5,701 nt of DNA from Opitutia bacterium UBA7397 (GCA_002470605.1 DKND01000090.1:22660-28360); one strand, 5' to 3'; positions 1 through 5,651 are shown, counted from the stretch's first letter. Notes: generated from the letters alone by a model not told the origin. A program made the numbers and translations.

Positions 1-782
1 TCGATTTCGCCGCGTTGACCAATGTGGGTGAGTCGGTGCAGCAACCCGAGCGCTACCACGATAATAATGTTATCCGTACACGATCCTTGCTCGCTTCGAT
101 GCTGGCCGAGGGCGTCAAGAAGATCGTTTTTTCCAGTACCTGTGCGACATATGGTATCCCGGAAAAAATGCCGATGACGGAGGACCTGCCGCAACATCCA
201 ATCAATCCCTATGGGCAGAATAAGCTCGAGGTTGAGCGTCAGTTGATTGCCTTGGCGACGACGCAAGGCTTTAGCTTCGCCGCTTTCAGATACTTTAATG
301 CGGCCGGTGCGGTGGCGGATGCTTCGATCGGTGAAGATCATACGCCCGAGACGCACCTCATTCCGCTGGCGATCGCCGCCGCCCTTGGACGCCGGCCGCC
401 GCTCAAGGTTTTCGGGAACGATTATCCGACGCCCGATGGCACCTGCTTACGCGATTATGTCCACGTCGACGATCTCTCCCGGGCCCACCTGGCTGTTTTC
501 GATCGTTTGAATGTTCCAGGTCGTCAGTTTTTCTATAATCTAGGCACTGGTACGCCGCACTCGGTGAAGGAAGTCATCGCCAGCGTAGAGCGCGTGAGCG
601 GCAAGAAGGTGCCGCATGAATTCGCGCCACGTCGCGAGGGCGATCCGCCCGCTCTTTATGCCAATGCCGATAAGGTAAAGCATGAGTTGGGCTGGCGTGT
701 CCAATTCGCTTCCTTGGACTCCATTGTCGAAACGGCCTATCGCTGGCATCTGGCTCGTCCGCAAGGTTTCGCTACCGCTTGA
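1..782 (+). CDS. galE: UDP-glucose 4-epimerase, C-terminal part (5' end cut by window)
   Basis: This extended short-chain dehydrogenase interconverts UDP-glucose and UDP-galactose with bound NAD in the cytoplasm, supplying galactose for surface polysaccharide. The frame is open from base 3 and enters the protein at the conserved stretch before VGESVQQP. Compared with the usual length of about 330-340 residues, roughly 80 N-terminal residues are missing, including the Gly-rich NAD motif. The visible hallmarks, in order, are DNNV, SSTCATYG (the catalytic Ser/Thr site, here Thr), the catalytic YxxxK as YGQNK (bases 210-224), RYFNAAGA, FGNDYPTPDGTCLRDYVHV and FAPRREGDPPALYA, which contacts UDP-sugar. 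The TTG at 15 is an internal Leu codon, not a start. The stop is TGA at 780-782. A HIT-family gene follows after 8 nt, so the two are probably cotranscribed. GalE is far more likely than other UDP-sugar epimerases because of the RDYVHV and REGD signatures. Confidence 0.95.
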   Translation, partial: DFAALTNVGESVQQPERYHDNNVIRTRSLLASMLAEGVKKIVFSSTCATYGIPEKMPMTEDLPQHPINPYGQNKLEVERQLIALATTQGFSFAAFRYFNAAGAVADASIGEDHTPETHLIPLAIAAALGRRPPLKVFGNDYPTPDGTCLRDYVHVDDLSRAHLAVFDRLNVPGRQFFYNLGTGTPHSVKEVIASVERVSGKKVPHEFAPRREGDPPALYANADKVKHELGWRVQFASLDSIVETAYRWHLARPQGFATA

Positions 783-790
783 TTTTTGAT

Positions 791-1276
791 ATGACCACGC
801 ACCTTCATCCGTATTGGCGCATGCAATACATCCAATCGCGCAAGGATCCGCAGGCGGGGAGTCCTTTCGCCCGTTTGTTGGCCAGCTCCGACGATCGGGC
901 CTCTTTGATTGTTTATCGTGGGCCGACCTGTTTCGTCATCTTGAATAATTTTCCTTATAACCCAGGCCATCTCATGGTCTTGCCAAATCGCGAGGTCGGA
1001 GCGTTGGCCGAATTGACGGTGCCCGAGCGTCAGGAGATGATGGAAATGTTGGTGCGCTGTCAGGCTGTCCTGACCAAGGTGATGAACCCTGCGGGTTTCA
1101 ATATGGGACTTAATCTCGGCAAGGCTGCCGGCGCCGGTATTCCCAGTCACCTGCATTTCCACGTCGTTCCGCGCTGGGAAGGTGACCAAAACTTCATGCC
1201 GGTGACGGCCGAAACGCATATTTTGCCGCAGGCGCTTGAAGATCTTTGGGCCCGGCTACAGCCGGAGTTCAGCTGA
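791..1276 (+). CDS. HIT-family nucleotide hydrolase/phosphorylase
   Basis: This 161-residue cytoplasmic protein belongs to the histidine triad superfamily. Members hydrolyse or phosphorolyse nucleoside phosphate linkages such as Ap4A or AMP-linked substrates. The triad HLHFHVV is at residues 120-126, with the middle-to-last His of HxHxH as nucleophile region. Upstream are the family-typical NNFPYNPGHLMVLPNR (52-67) and FNMGLNLGKAAGAGIPSH (103-120). The N-terminal PYWRMQYIQ matches the 'APWRMEYI' opening of the Ap4A phosphorylase-like bacterial branch. That branch often has a Cys pair (CxFC) soon after; here the position reads GSPFARLL, so the Cys pair is absent. The ATG at 791 is preferred over the TTG at 779, which overlaps the galE stop, because family homology begins close to the ATG. 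No Shine-Dalgarno sequence is visible; the leader is T-rich. The substrate cannot be told from sequence. Confidence 0.9.
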   Translation: MTTHLHPYWRMQYIQSRKDPQAGSPFARLLASSDDRASLIVYRGPTCFVILNNFPYNPGHLMVLPNREVGALAELTVPERQEMMEMLVRCQAVLTKVMNPAGFNMGLNLGKAAGAGIPSHLHFHVVPRWEGDQNFMPVTAETHILPQALEDLWARLQPEFS

Positions 1277-1288
1277 GCTGACTCGGTC

Positions 1289-1316
1289 TTGTCATGGGTT
1301 GATGTTTAATTAAATT
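1289..1316 (+). promoter_or_regulatory. Candidate sigma70-like promoter before the phoH-like gene
   Basis: TTGTCA (1289-1294, five of six matches to TTGACA) is followed after 16 nt by TAAATT (1311-1316, four of six matches to TATAAT). The -10 lies in the only AT-rich patch of a GC-rich neighbourhood and overlaps the perfect 10-nt palindrome TTTAATTAAA (1305-1314). Transcription would begin around 1323, only about nine bases before the ATG at 1332, giving a very short leader. The palindrome could be an operator, or the AT-richness could simply favour ribosome access. Promoter consensus in this lineage is not known to me, so this is weak. Confidence 0.3.
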
Positions 1317-1331
1317 ACTGAACCACCTTTA

Positions 1332-2294
1332 ATGCCTGAACTTACTTTAACGTTTTCCGAAGGTCGGCATCGCTCGGCCGTGCATTGCGGCTCCGATTCG
1401 CTGCTGGCTGAAAGCGAAGCGGCCTTGGGTATTAAGATCGTCGCCCGCGATGCCTGGATGGATCTGCAAGGTGATAAGGTCGGCTTGGCGCGTGCGGAAG
1501 CCCTGTTTAACCTTTTGGAATTGGCGCGTTCCCAGGGAATGCTGATTCGCCCGGATGATTACCGGAAGATCCTGGCCGCCGCGGCCATCGATCAATTGGG
1601 TCCGTGGACCGAGTTGGTGCGCGAGCCTTTGATCCTGCCGCTTAAGCGGGTGAGCATCGTGCCGCGGACTTTCGCCCAGAAGCAATACCTGCACACGATC
1701 TTGACCCAGGATATCGTCTTCGGCGTCGGTCCGGCTGGGACGGGTAAGACCTATCTCGCGATGGCGGCCGCGGTGCACGCCTTGGTCCAAGGTCACGTGC
1801 GTCGGATCATCTTGACCCGACCAGCCGTCGAAGCCGGGGAGGCTTTGGGTTTTCTCCCAGGCGATCTGCGCGAAAAGATCCTGCCGTATCTTATCCCGCT
1901 CTACGACGCGTTGTATGAGATGTTGGGCAAGGAAGAGACCAACCGTCTGCTGGAACGTAATATCATCGAGGTGGCGCCGCTCGCTTACATGCGCGGACGT
2001 ACTTTGACCGAAGCTTTCGTGGTGCTGGATGAGGCCCAGAATGCCACCGCCGAGCAAATGATGATGTTCCTGACTCGTCTAGGCGAAAAGGCCAAGATGG
2101 TCGTGACCGGCGACCCGACCCAGGTGGATTTGCCCCGCAATCGGTTGTCGGGTTTGCACGAAGCCCTTGAGGCCCTGCACAACGTCGACGGCGTCGAAAT
2201 CTGTCACTTTGCCGATACGGACGTCGTCCGTCACGCCTTGGTCGAACGCATCGTGCGCGCTTACGCCCGCCACCGCAAAGCCCACGGCGCATGA
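1332..2294 (+). CDS. ybeZ: PhoH-like ATPase (YbeZ/PhoL type)
   Basis: This 320-residue cytoplasmic P-loop NTPase has the length usual for PhoH/YbeZ proteins. Residues 1-110 are the N-terminal region of this family, and the ATPase core follows. Walker A is GPAGTGKT (133-140), Walker B is VVLDEAQN (230-237), and TGDPTQVDLP (259-268) is the PhoH sensor-like signature. LTRPAVEAGEALGFLPGDL (161-179) is also diagnostic. YbeZ-type proteins partner YbeY in rRNA maturation and are proposed to have RNA-helicase-like activity. The tight coupling to ybeY here (the ATGA at 2291-2294 is stop and start) fits that role better than phosphate starvation, for which the family was named. An in-frame TAA at 1311-1313 leaves the ATG at 1332 as the only reasonable start, and no Shine-Dalgarno sequence precedes it. 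No HD-domain phosphodiesterase gene lies between it and ybeY, unlike in many Gram-positive genomes. Confidence 0.95.
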   Translation: MPELTLTFSEGRHRSAVHCGSDSLLAESEAALGIKIVARDAWMDLQGDKVGLARAEALFNLLELARSQGMLIRPDDYRKILAAAAIDQLGPWTELVREPLILPLKRVSIVPRTFAQKQYLHTILTQDIVFGVGPAGTGKTYLAMAAAVHALVQGHVRRIILTRPAVEAGEALGFLPGDLREKILPYLIPLYDALYEMLGKEETNRLLERNIIEVAPLAYMRGRTLTEAFVVLDEAQNATAEQMMMFLTRLGEKAKMVVTGDPTQVDLPRNRLSGLHEALEALHNVDGVEICHFADTDVVRHALVERIVRAYARHRKAHGA

Positions 2295-2752
2295 GTCGTC
2301 TGGTCGATGTGACGGTGCGACATCCGCGAGTCAGGATTTCGGACGCTTCGGTTCAGAAGGTCGTGCATACTTTGGATCGATGGCGCGCTTTCCGTTGTCC
2401 GAAGGGCACGCTGTCGGTTGCTTTTGTCGGTGATAAGGAAATCTCGAGATTGCATGACGAGTTTCTCGGCGACCCGTCGGTCACCGATGTCATCACCTTT
2501 GTCGGGGAAGAACATCCCGTTGAGCCCTTCGCTGGTGAAATCTGCGTCAATATTGACCAAGCCCGCCGGGCCGCCAAGGAGCACCGGACTACCTTGGCTT
2601 CCGAGCTCCGTCTTTATGTGGCGCATGGCTGGCTGCATTTGGCCGGTTTGCGCGATGGCAATAAGAAGGAGTCGGCCGCGATGCGGGCAGGGGAGGTCGG
2701 TGCTTTGCTCCGCTTGGACAAGGCTAAGTCGGTGCTACAGGTCAAAGATTAA
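2291..2752 (+). CDS. ybeY: Endoribonuclease YbeY, rRNA maturation factor, with variant metal site
   Basis: YbeY is a single-domain zinc endoribonuclease for 16S rRNA 3'-end maturation and ribosome quality control in the cytoplasm. The protein has 153 residues, normal for the family. Recognisable elements are TDVITF (65-70, matching the family's TDVLSF), GEICVNIDQARRAA (82-95, matching GDIxIs...A) and the metal site HGWLHLAGLRD (112-122). The canonical site is HxxxHxxxxxH ending in YDH. Here His112 and His116 are kept, but the third ligand position is Asp122, and the preceding Tyr-Asp reads Leu-Arg. Asp can bind zinc, so activity may be retained, but the Leu-Arg change is unusual to my knowledge. 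The start codon overlaps the phoH-like stop by 4 nt, implying translational coupling, and no Shine-Dalgarno sequence is needed or seen. Identity is firm from motifs plus neighbour; catalytic competence is less certain. Confidence 0.9.
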   Translation: MSRLVDVTVRHPRVRISDASVQKVVHTLDRWRAFRCPKGTLSVAFVGDKEISRLHDEFLGDPSVTDVITFVGEEHPVEPFAGEICVNIDQARRAAKEHRTTLASELRLYVAHGWLHLAGLRDGNKKESAAMRAGEVGALLRLDKAKSVLQVKD

Positions 2753-2757
2753 GTTTG

Positions 2758-2793
2758 CTCGCCCTTCTTCCCTTCGCTCCTTTCCTTTTCCTC
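2758..2793 (+). promoter_or_regulatory. Polypyrimidine tract in the queC leader
   Basis: Within these 36 bases only two are purines (G at 2761 and G at 2776). The tract starts six bases after the ybeY stop and ends three bases before the queC ATG, so it fills almost the whole 44-nt intergenic space. No Shine-Dalgarno sequence is present. Pyrimidine-rich leaders can be bound by ribosomal protein S1 during SD-independent initiation, so a translational enhancer is one reading. The tract itself is plain in the sequence; the function is inference. Confidence 0.4.
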
Positions 2794-2796
2794 AGG

Positions 2797-3456
2797 ATGT
2801 CACGCACCGTTCTCATTCACTCGGGTGGAATTGATTCCACGGTTTTGTTGGCGCATCTGCTCCATCAAGGACGGGAAGTCCACGCTTTGTCGGTGGATTA
2901 CGGCCAGCGTCATCGTCGCGAAATCGAGGCCGCTCGCGAAATCTGCGCTCACTACAAAGTGGCCCATCGCGTCGCCGACTTGCGTGCGCTTGCGCCGCTC
3001 TTCGGCTCCAACGCATTGACCGACGACAAGATCGCCGTACCTGAAGGGCATTACGAGGAACTGAGTATGAAGGCGACCGTGGTGCCGAACCGTAATATGC
3101 TGCTAATCGCCGTGGCCGCCGCATGGGCCATGTCTCTTAAGGCGAAGTCGGTCGCGTATGGCGCGCATGGGGGAGATCATGCGATCTATCCGGATTGTCG
3201 CCCCGCTTTCGCTGATGCTTTGGATCAGGCCATCCGCCTGGCTGATTGGCATGAAGTTTCCCTCGAGCGTCCCTTCGTCGGCATGGATAAGACGGCCATC
3301 GTGAAACGCGGCGCCGAACTCGGCGTGCCGTTCGCTTTGACTTGGTCCTGTTACGTCGGCGGCGCCAAACATTGCGGCCGCTGCGGAACCTGCGTCGAAC
3401 GTAAAGAAGCGTTTCTCCGCTCTGGTGTCGTCGACCCTACGGTTTACGTCGCGTAG
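2797..3456 (+). CDS. queC: 7-cyano-7-deazaguanine (preQ0) synthase
   Basis: QueC converts 7-carboxy-7-deazaguanine to preQ0 using ATP and ammonia, the third dedicated step of queuosine/7-deazaguanine synthesis, in the cytoplasm. The 219-residue protein has the PP-loop SGGIDS (9-14), DYGQRH (34-39), VVPNRNMLL (95-103, matching VPGRN), YPDC (131-134), and a complete four-Cys zinc site: Cys185, Cys193, Cys196 and Cys199 in SCYVGGAKHCGRCGTC. All expected catalytic elements are present. The ATG at 2797 is chosen because QueC homology starts at MSRTVLIHSGG. A TTG at 2755 would add a 14-residue hydrophobic leader foreign to this cytoplasmic family. The upstream 36 nt are almost all pyrimidine, and only CAGG abuts the ATG, too close for a normal Shine-Dalgarno site. 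Its pathway partners queD and queE lie about 1.8 kb downstream, beyond an unrelated envelope locus. Confidence 0.95.
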   Translation: MSRTVLIHSGGIDSTVLLAHLLHQGREVHALSVDYGQRHRREIEAAREICAHYKVAHRVADLRALAPLFGSNALTDDKIAVPEGHYEELSMKATVVPNRNMLLIAVAAAWAMSLKAKSVAYGAHGGDHAIYPDCRPAFADALDQAIRLADWHEVSLERPFVGMDKTAIVKRGAELGVPFALTWSCYVGGAKHCGRCGTCVERKEAFLRSGVVDPTVYVA

Positions 3457-3543
3457 GCTTATTCAGGATATAAGCAGGCGTAAAACTTCCAAAGGCCTTT
3501 CGAAAGCGATTGAGCCGTTGATGGGGTAGATCAATTTCACGGC
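3457..3543 (+). promoter_or_regulatory. Intergenic region with two dyad symmetries before the CPLC-protein gene
   Basis: This 87-nt gap separates queC from the envelope locus and probably contains its promoter. Two dyads stand out. The first is TTCCAAAGG/CCTTTCGAA at 3487-3504, a loopless inverted repeat with one mismatched pair; it contains the perfect palindrome AAAGGCCTTT (3491-3500), which overlaps CTTTCGAAAG (3497-3506). The second is TTGAT-N7-ATCAA at 3518-3534, ending ten bases before the ATG at 3544. Either could be a repressor site. ATATAAG at 3469-3475 is -10-like, but no convincing -35 is seen, so no promoter is called. No T-tract follows the first dyad, so it is not a terminator for queC. 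Confidence 0.25.
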
Positions 3544-3945
3544 ATGCTCCGTCGCTTCCGCCAATCTTTCGCCTGGCTCGCCCTCGTGGCGTGGCTGGCG
3601 GCGTCCGGGTTGTCGTGGGATCTGCTGCAGGTCGTAGCGTGGACGAAGATGTCGGTCGATAACGCCACGCAACTGACGGCGGCGGCGGCCGTCTCGAAGA
3701 CCCTCGAAGACGCCCCTTGTCCTCTGTGTAAGGTTGCGCAGGAAGGGCGTAAGAATTCTGAGCAGGCTCCGCTCGCCAAGGAGGAGATTGCCAAGGTCAA
3801 GGTCAAGTCCGATCCGGTCGCGGGCGAAGGTCTGCTCCTGTCGGCGAAGACTTTTTCCGGTCGCGGATATGCGCGGCCTGCGGATCAACGTAGCGTGACG
3901 CGCGTGGCCGAGGTACCCGTGCCGCCGCCGCGCTCGCTGGGCTGA
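3544..3945 (+). CDS. Small membrane-anchored or secreted protein with CPLC motif, function unknown
   Basis: I do not recognise a named family with confidence. The 133-residue product has a basic N-terminus (MLRRFRQ) and a hydrophobic segment at about 8-33 (WLALVAWLAASGL... VVAW). This would act as a signal anchor or uncleaved signal, because no clear AxA site follows. Next come an Ala-rich stretch, the only two cysteines in PCPLC (Cys59, Cys62), a charged Lys/Glu-rich segment (67-90) and a Pro-rich end, PVPPPRSLG. An N-terminal membrane segment, a central CxxC and a terminal Pro/Arg motif are reminiscent of DUF2946-type proteins, which often neighbour metal-uptake or efflux genes; this is resemblance only. 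The ATG at 3544 follows an in-frame TGA at 3511 with no other start between. No Shine-Dalgarno sequence is seen. It probably forms a unit with the barrel-protein gene 132 nt downstream. A 141-residue antisense frame covers it but looks like a coding shadow. Confidence 0.65.
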   Translation: MLRRFRQSFAWLALVAWLAASGLSWDLLQVVAWTKMSVDNATQLTAAAAVSKTLEDAPCPLCKVAQEGRKNSEQAPLAKEEIAKVKVKSDPVAGEGLLLSAKTFSGRGYARPADQRSVTRVAEVPVPPPRSLG

Positions 3946-4077
3946 TCACCGTTGCGGGCTGCGGCCAGTCGGCTCGCGCGTGGCATTCCTTCTGTTCCCA
4001 AGTCGCGCCCATCCGGCGCGCACCGTCGCCTACGCAGGCCGCCACACCCGCGTCGAAGACACCCAAAATATAACATC
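3946..4077 (+). promoter_or_regulatory. Leader between the CPLC-protein gene and the barrel-protein gene, with hairpin
   Basis: This 132-nt GC-rich gap holds one hairpin, CGCGCC-CATCC-GGCGCG (4004-4020: 6-bp stem, 5-nt loop, no T-tract). It then switches abruptly to an A/T-rich run, AAAATATAACATC, directly before the ATG at 4078. The A/T-rich run probably keeps the start site unstructured in the absence of a Shine-Dalgarno sequence. The hairpin could modulate expression of the downstream gene relative to the upstream one. The hairpin is visible, but short stems of this kind are common in GC-rich DNA. Confidence 0.25.
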
Positions 4078-5079
4078 ATGAAGACTTCCTTTCTCGCCGC
4101 GCGCACCACGCGTGCCGCTCTTTTCTCCCTCCTGGCGCTCGGCGCTTACACCGAAGCCCAGGCCTGTCCCTGCGGTTGCGTGAAGATCTGCGTCGACAAC
4201 CTCGCCGATCGTCCGGCCGTCTCCGCGGCGGCCCCGTTCGTCCTCGACGTCCGTTTCGACGCCATCGACCAGAACGAACGTAACGATGCCGCCCACGCGC
4301 ACTGGTATGGTTCGCACTTCCTTACGACCGCCACGGTCGAGACGCAGCTGGGCGGCCAGACCTGGTTCCTGTCGGTTCCCCGCGTCGAACGCCACCTGCA
4401 TACCGATAAGACGGCCGTCGGCGCGACCAACTACGACCAGACCGTGGTCGGCCTCGGCGACATCACGATCGGCACGCGTTTCGCCTGGAGCGGCTTCACC
4501 GTCAACGCGGGCGTCAAGCTGCCGACAGGTAAGGACGACATCGTCTTCGCCGACCCTGATGGCGGCCTGTCGCGTCGTTACCTCCAGCCGGGTACCGGTT
4601 CGACCGACGTGCTCGCCGGTATCCGTAAGGACTTCGGCGCCGCCGGTTCGGCTTGGTCCGAGTTCGTGCAGCTGCAGGCGGAAGGGTCGGTCGCTTCGGA
4701 CGCGAACTTCCGTCCGGGCACGACGATGTCGCTCGGCGCCGGTGTCCGCTACAAGCTGACCGACAACTTCGCGGCATCGCTGCAGGGCTCGTTGATGCGT
4801 CAGTTCCGTGACAAGAACACCATGCGCCTCGATCCTACCACCCAGCGTCAGGTCGCCGCTCCGACCAAGTCGGTCTACGACGAAGACCTCGAGTCGGGCG
4901 GCCTGACGACGAGCGTCGCCGCCGGCCTGTCTTATAAGTTCGGCGCCGCCACCAGCGCCTACTTGTTCTACAGCCAGCCGATCGTGACGCGTAACTACGT
5001 CGCCAAGAGCGCGACCTCCCTCGTCAATCCGGTGCACGCCACCGCGATCTGGTCGCTGGGCCTGTCACACTCGTTCTAA
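4078..5079 (+). CDS. Outer-membrane beta-barrel protein with Cys-rich N-terminus (PF13557-like)
   Basis: This 333-residue protein has a signal peptide (residues 1-29, basic MKTSFLAARTTR, hydrophobic core, AQA cleavage site). The predicted mature N-terminus begins CPCGCVKIC (Cys30, 32, 34, 38), and there are no other cysteines. The rest alternates short amphipathic strands and Gly/Asp/Asn turns. It contains VGLGDITIGTRF (124-135), GVKLPTGK (145-152) and GTGSTDVLAGIRKDF (172-186), typical of the 'MetA pathway of phenol degradation' barrel family (PF13557), and ends in HSF, with the terminal Phe used as the outer-membrane insertion signal. Histidines cluster at 73, 75, 80 and at 106, 108. Family members' substrates are mostly unknown. 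The Cys/His pattern and the CPLC neighbour suggest metal or redox function, unproven. The ATG at 4078 is chosen for the signal peptide; an upstream TTG would add 42 Arg/Pro-rich residues. Codons end mostly in C or G more strongly than in the upstream genes, suggesting high expression. A lipoprotein is unlikely because residue -3 is Ala, not Leu. Confidence 0.85.
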   Translation: MKTSFLAARTTRAALFSLLALGAYTEAQACPCGCVKICVDNLADRPAVSAAAPFVLDVRFDAIDQNERNDAAHAHWYGSHFLTTATVETQLGGQTWFLSVPRVERHLHTDKTAVGATNYDQTVVGLGDITIGTRFAWSGFTVNAGVKLPTGKDDIVFADPDGGLSRRYLQPGTGSTDVLAGIRKDFGAAGSAWSEFVQLQAEGSVASDANFRPGTTMSLGAGVRYKLTDNFAASLQGSLMRQFRDKNTMRLDPTTQRQVAAPTKSVYDEDLESGGLTTSVAAGLSYKFGAATSAYLFYSQPIVTRNYVAKSATSLVNPVHATAIWSLGLSHSF

Positions 5080-5102
5080 GCGATCCGGTTTCATCGCCTT
5101 CC

Positions 5103-5139
5103 GAGGCCTGCCGTATGAGGATGCGGCAGGCCTCTTTTT
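5103..5139 (+). terminator. Rho-independent terminator of the barrel-protein gene
   Basis: A 13-bp stem (5103-5115 with 5122-5134) closes on the 6-nt loop TGAGGA. All pairs are Watson-Crick except one T-G wobble near the loop, and five Ts follow at once (5135-5139). It begins 23 nt after the barrel-protein stop. The structure should end the envelope-locus transcript, so queD needs its own promoter or readthrough. There is no A-run on the left side, so it should work in the plus direction only. Confidence 0.92.
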
Positions 5140-5150
5140 GGCCGATTTAC

Positions 5151-5204
5151 GCAGGGGAGGGGCCTCATCTTCCTTGCGAGCCGGGCGTCCGCCCCTCTAT
5201 CTGC
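5151..5204 (+). promoter_or_regulatory. Structured leader upstream of queD
   Basis: The RNA can fold into a long hairpin: GCAG (5151-5154) with CTGC (5201-5204), then GAGGGGC (5157-5163) with GCCCCTC (5191-5197), around a 27-nt loop. An alternative small hairpin, GGGC-GTCC-GCCC (5183-5194), would use the same 3' bases and so excludes the longer one. The G-rich GGGGAGGGG block (5154-5162) resembles a Shine-Dalgarno sequence but is about 50 nt from the ATG. No T-tract follows. It does not match the preQ1-I riboswitch, whose A-rich tail is missing. Mutually exclusive pairings are suggestive of regulation, but unproven. Confidence 0.3.
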
Positions 5205-5214
5205 AGTCTGTCCC

Positions 5215-5649
5215 ATGTTCACCTGCAGCAAGACCTACCGCGACATCCCGTTCGCCCACCGGCAGCACCGGCACGAAGGGCATTGCTCGTTCCTGCACGG
5301 ACATAATTGGGGCATCGAGATCGAGTTCGGCTGCGAGAAGCTTGACGAACGCGGCTTCGTCGTCGATTTCGGCGGGCTTGGTTTCTTGAAGACCTGGATC
5401 GCGGACCACCTCGATCATGCCTGTCTCTTCGCGAAGGAAGATCCGGTGCGTGAGCAGCTGCTGAAGGACTACCCGAAGCTTTTCCGTCCGCTCGTCATCG
5501 ACTCCGTCTCCACGGAAGGCATCGCGCAGTTCCTATTCGAGACCTTTGATCCGATGGTGCGCAAGGAGACCGGCGGTCGCGCCTGGGTCCGGCAGGTCAT
5601 CCTGCACGAGGATACCAAGAACAAGGCGAGCTACCAGCCGAAGGCCTGA
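5215..5649 (+). CDS. queD: 6-carboxy-5,6,7,8-tetrahydropterin synthase
   Basis: QueD converts 7,8-dihydroneopterin triphosphate to 6-carboxytetrahydropterin, the first dedicated step to preQ0, in the cytoplasm. The 144-residue protein carries the zinc ligands His15 (in FAHRQ), His28 and His30 (in LHGH), the catalytic Cys24 four residues before His28, VVDFGGL (49-55, matching the family's hDF..L), LDHACL (66-71, catalytic Asp67/His68) and HEDTKNKASY (131-140), in which Glu132 anchors the pterin. It is longer than E. coli QueD (about 120 residues), mainly by a segment at 72-95 between LDH and the STEGIAQF helix. His18, His20 and His23 are additional to the usual ligands. The Cys and the queE neighbour favour QueD over eukaryote-type PTP synthase. 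Its ATG at 5215 lies 75 nt after the upstream terminator, with no Shine-Dalgarno sequence. Confidence 0.93.
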   Translation: MFTCSKTYRDIPFAHRQHRHEGHCSFLHGHNWGIEIEFGCEKLDERGFVVDFGGLGFLKTWIADHLDHACLFAKEDPVREQLLKDYPKLFRPLVIDSVSTEGIAQFLFETFDPMVRKETGGRAWVRQVILHEDTKNKASYQPKA

Positions 5650-5651
5650 CC

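Noticed and set aside
1347..2057. A 236-residue antisense frame within the phoH-like gene
   Set aside because: The sense frame has complete Walker A and B motifs; the antisense product shows no family signature.
2755..2796. An upstream TTG start for queC giving a hydrophobic signal-like leader
   Set aside because: QueC is cytoplasmic and family homology begins at the ATG at 2797; the hydrophobic residues arise from translating the pyrimidine tract.
3463..3888. A 141-residue antisense frame over the CPLC-protein gene, with a protein-like tail
   Set aside because: Most of it is Arg-rich shadow sequence. The sense frame has a clear membrane segment and CxxC, so the antisense tail over the intergenic region is taken as chance.
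4069..4074. TATAAC as a -10 promoter element for the barrel-protein gene
   Set aside because: It ends only three bases before the ATG and has no -35-like hexamer 16-18 nt upstream; it is better seen as an A/T-rich translation initiation region.
3952..4077. An N-terminal extension of the barrel protein from a TTG at 3952
   Set aside because: It would add 42 Arg/Pro-rich residues before a textbook signal peptide, which would prevent normal export.
4030..5037. A 335-residue open frame antisense to the barrel-protein gene
   Set aside because: Its composition is Arg/Gly/Glu-rich with no domain, and it is explained by the strong C/G-ending codon bias of the sense gene, which has a signal peptide and barrel motifs.
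5140..5214. A preQ1-I riboswitch before queD
   Set aside because: The short class I stem with its A-rich pseudoknot tail is not present. Other preQ1 classes could not be tested by eye.
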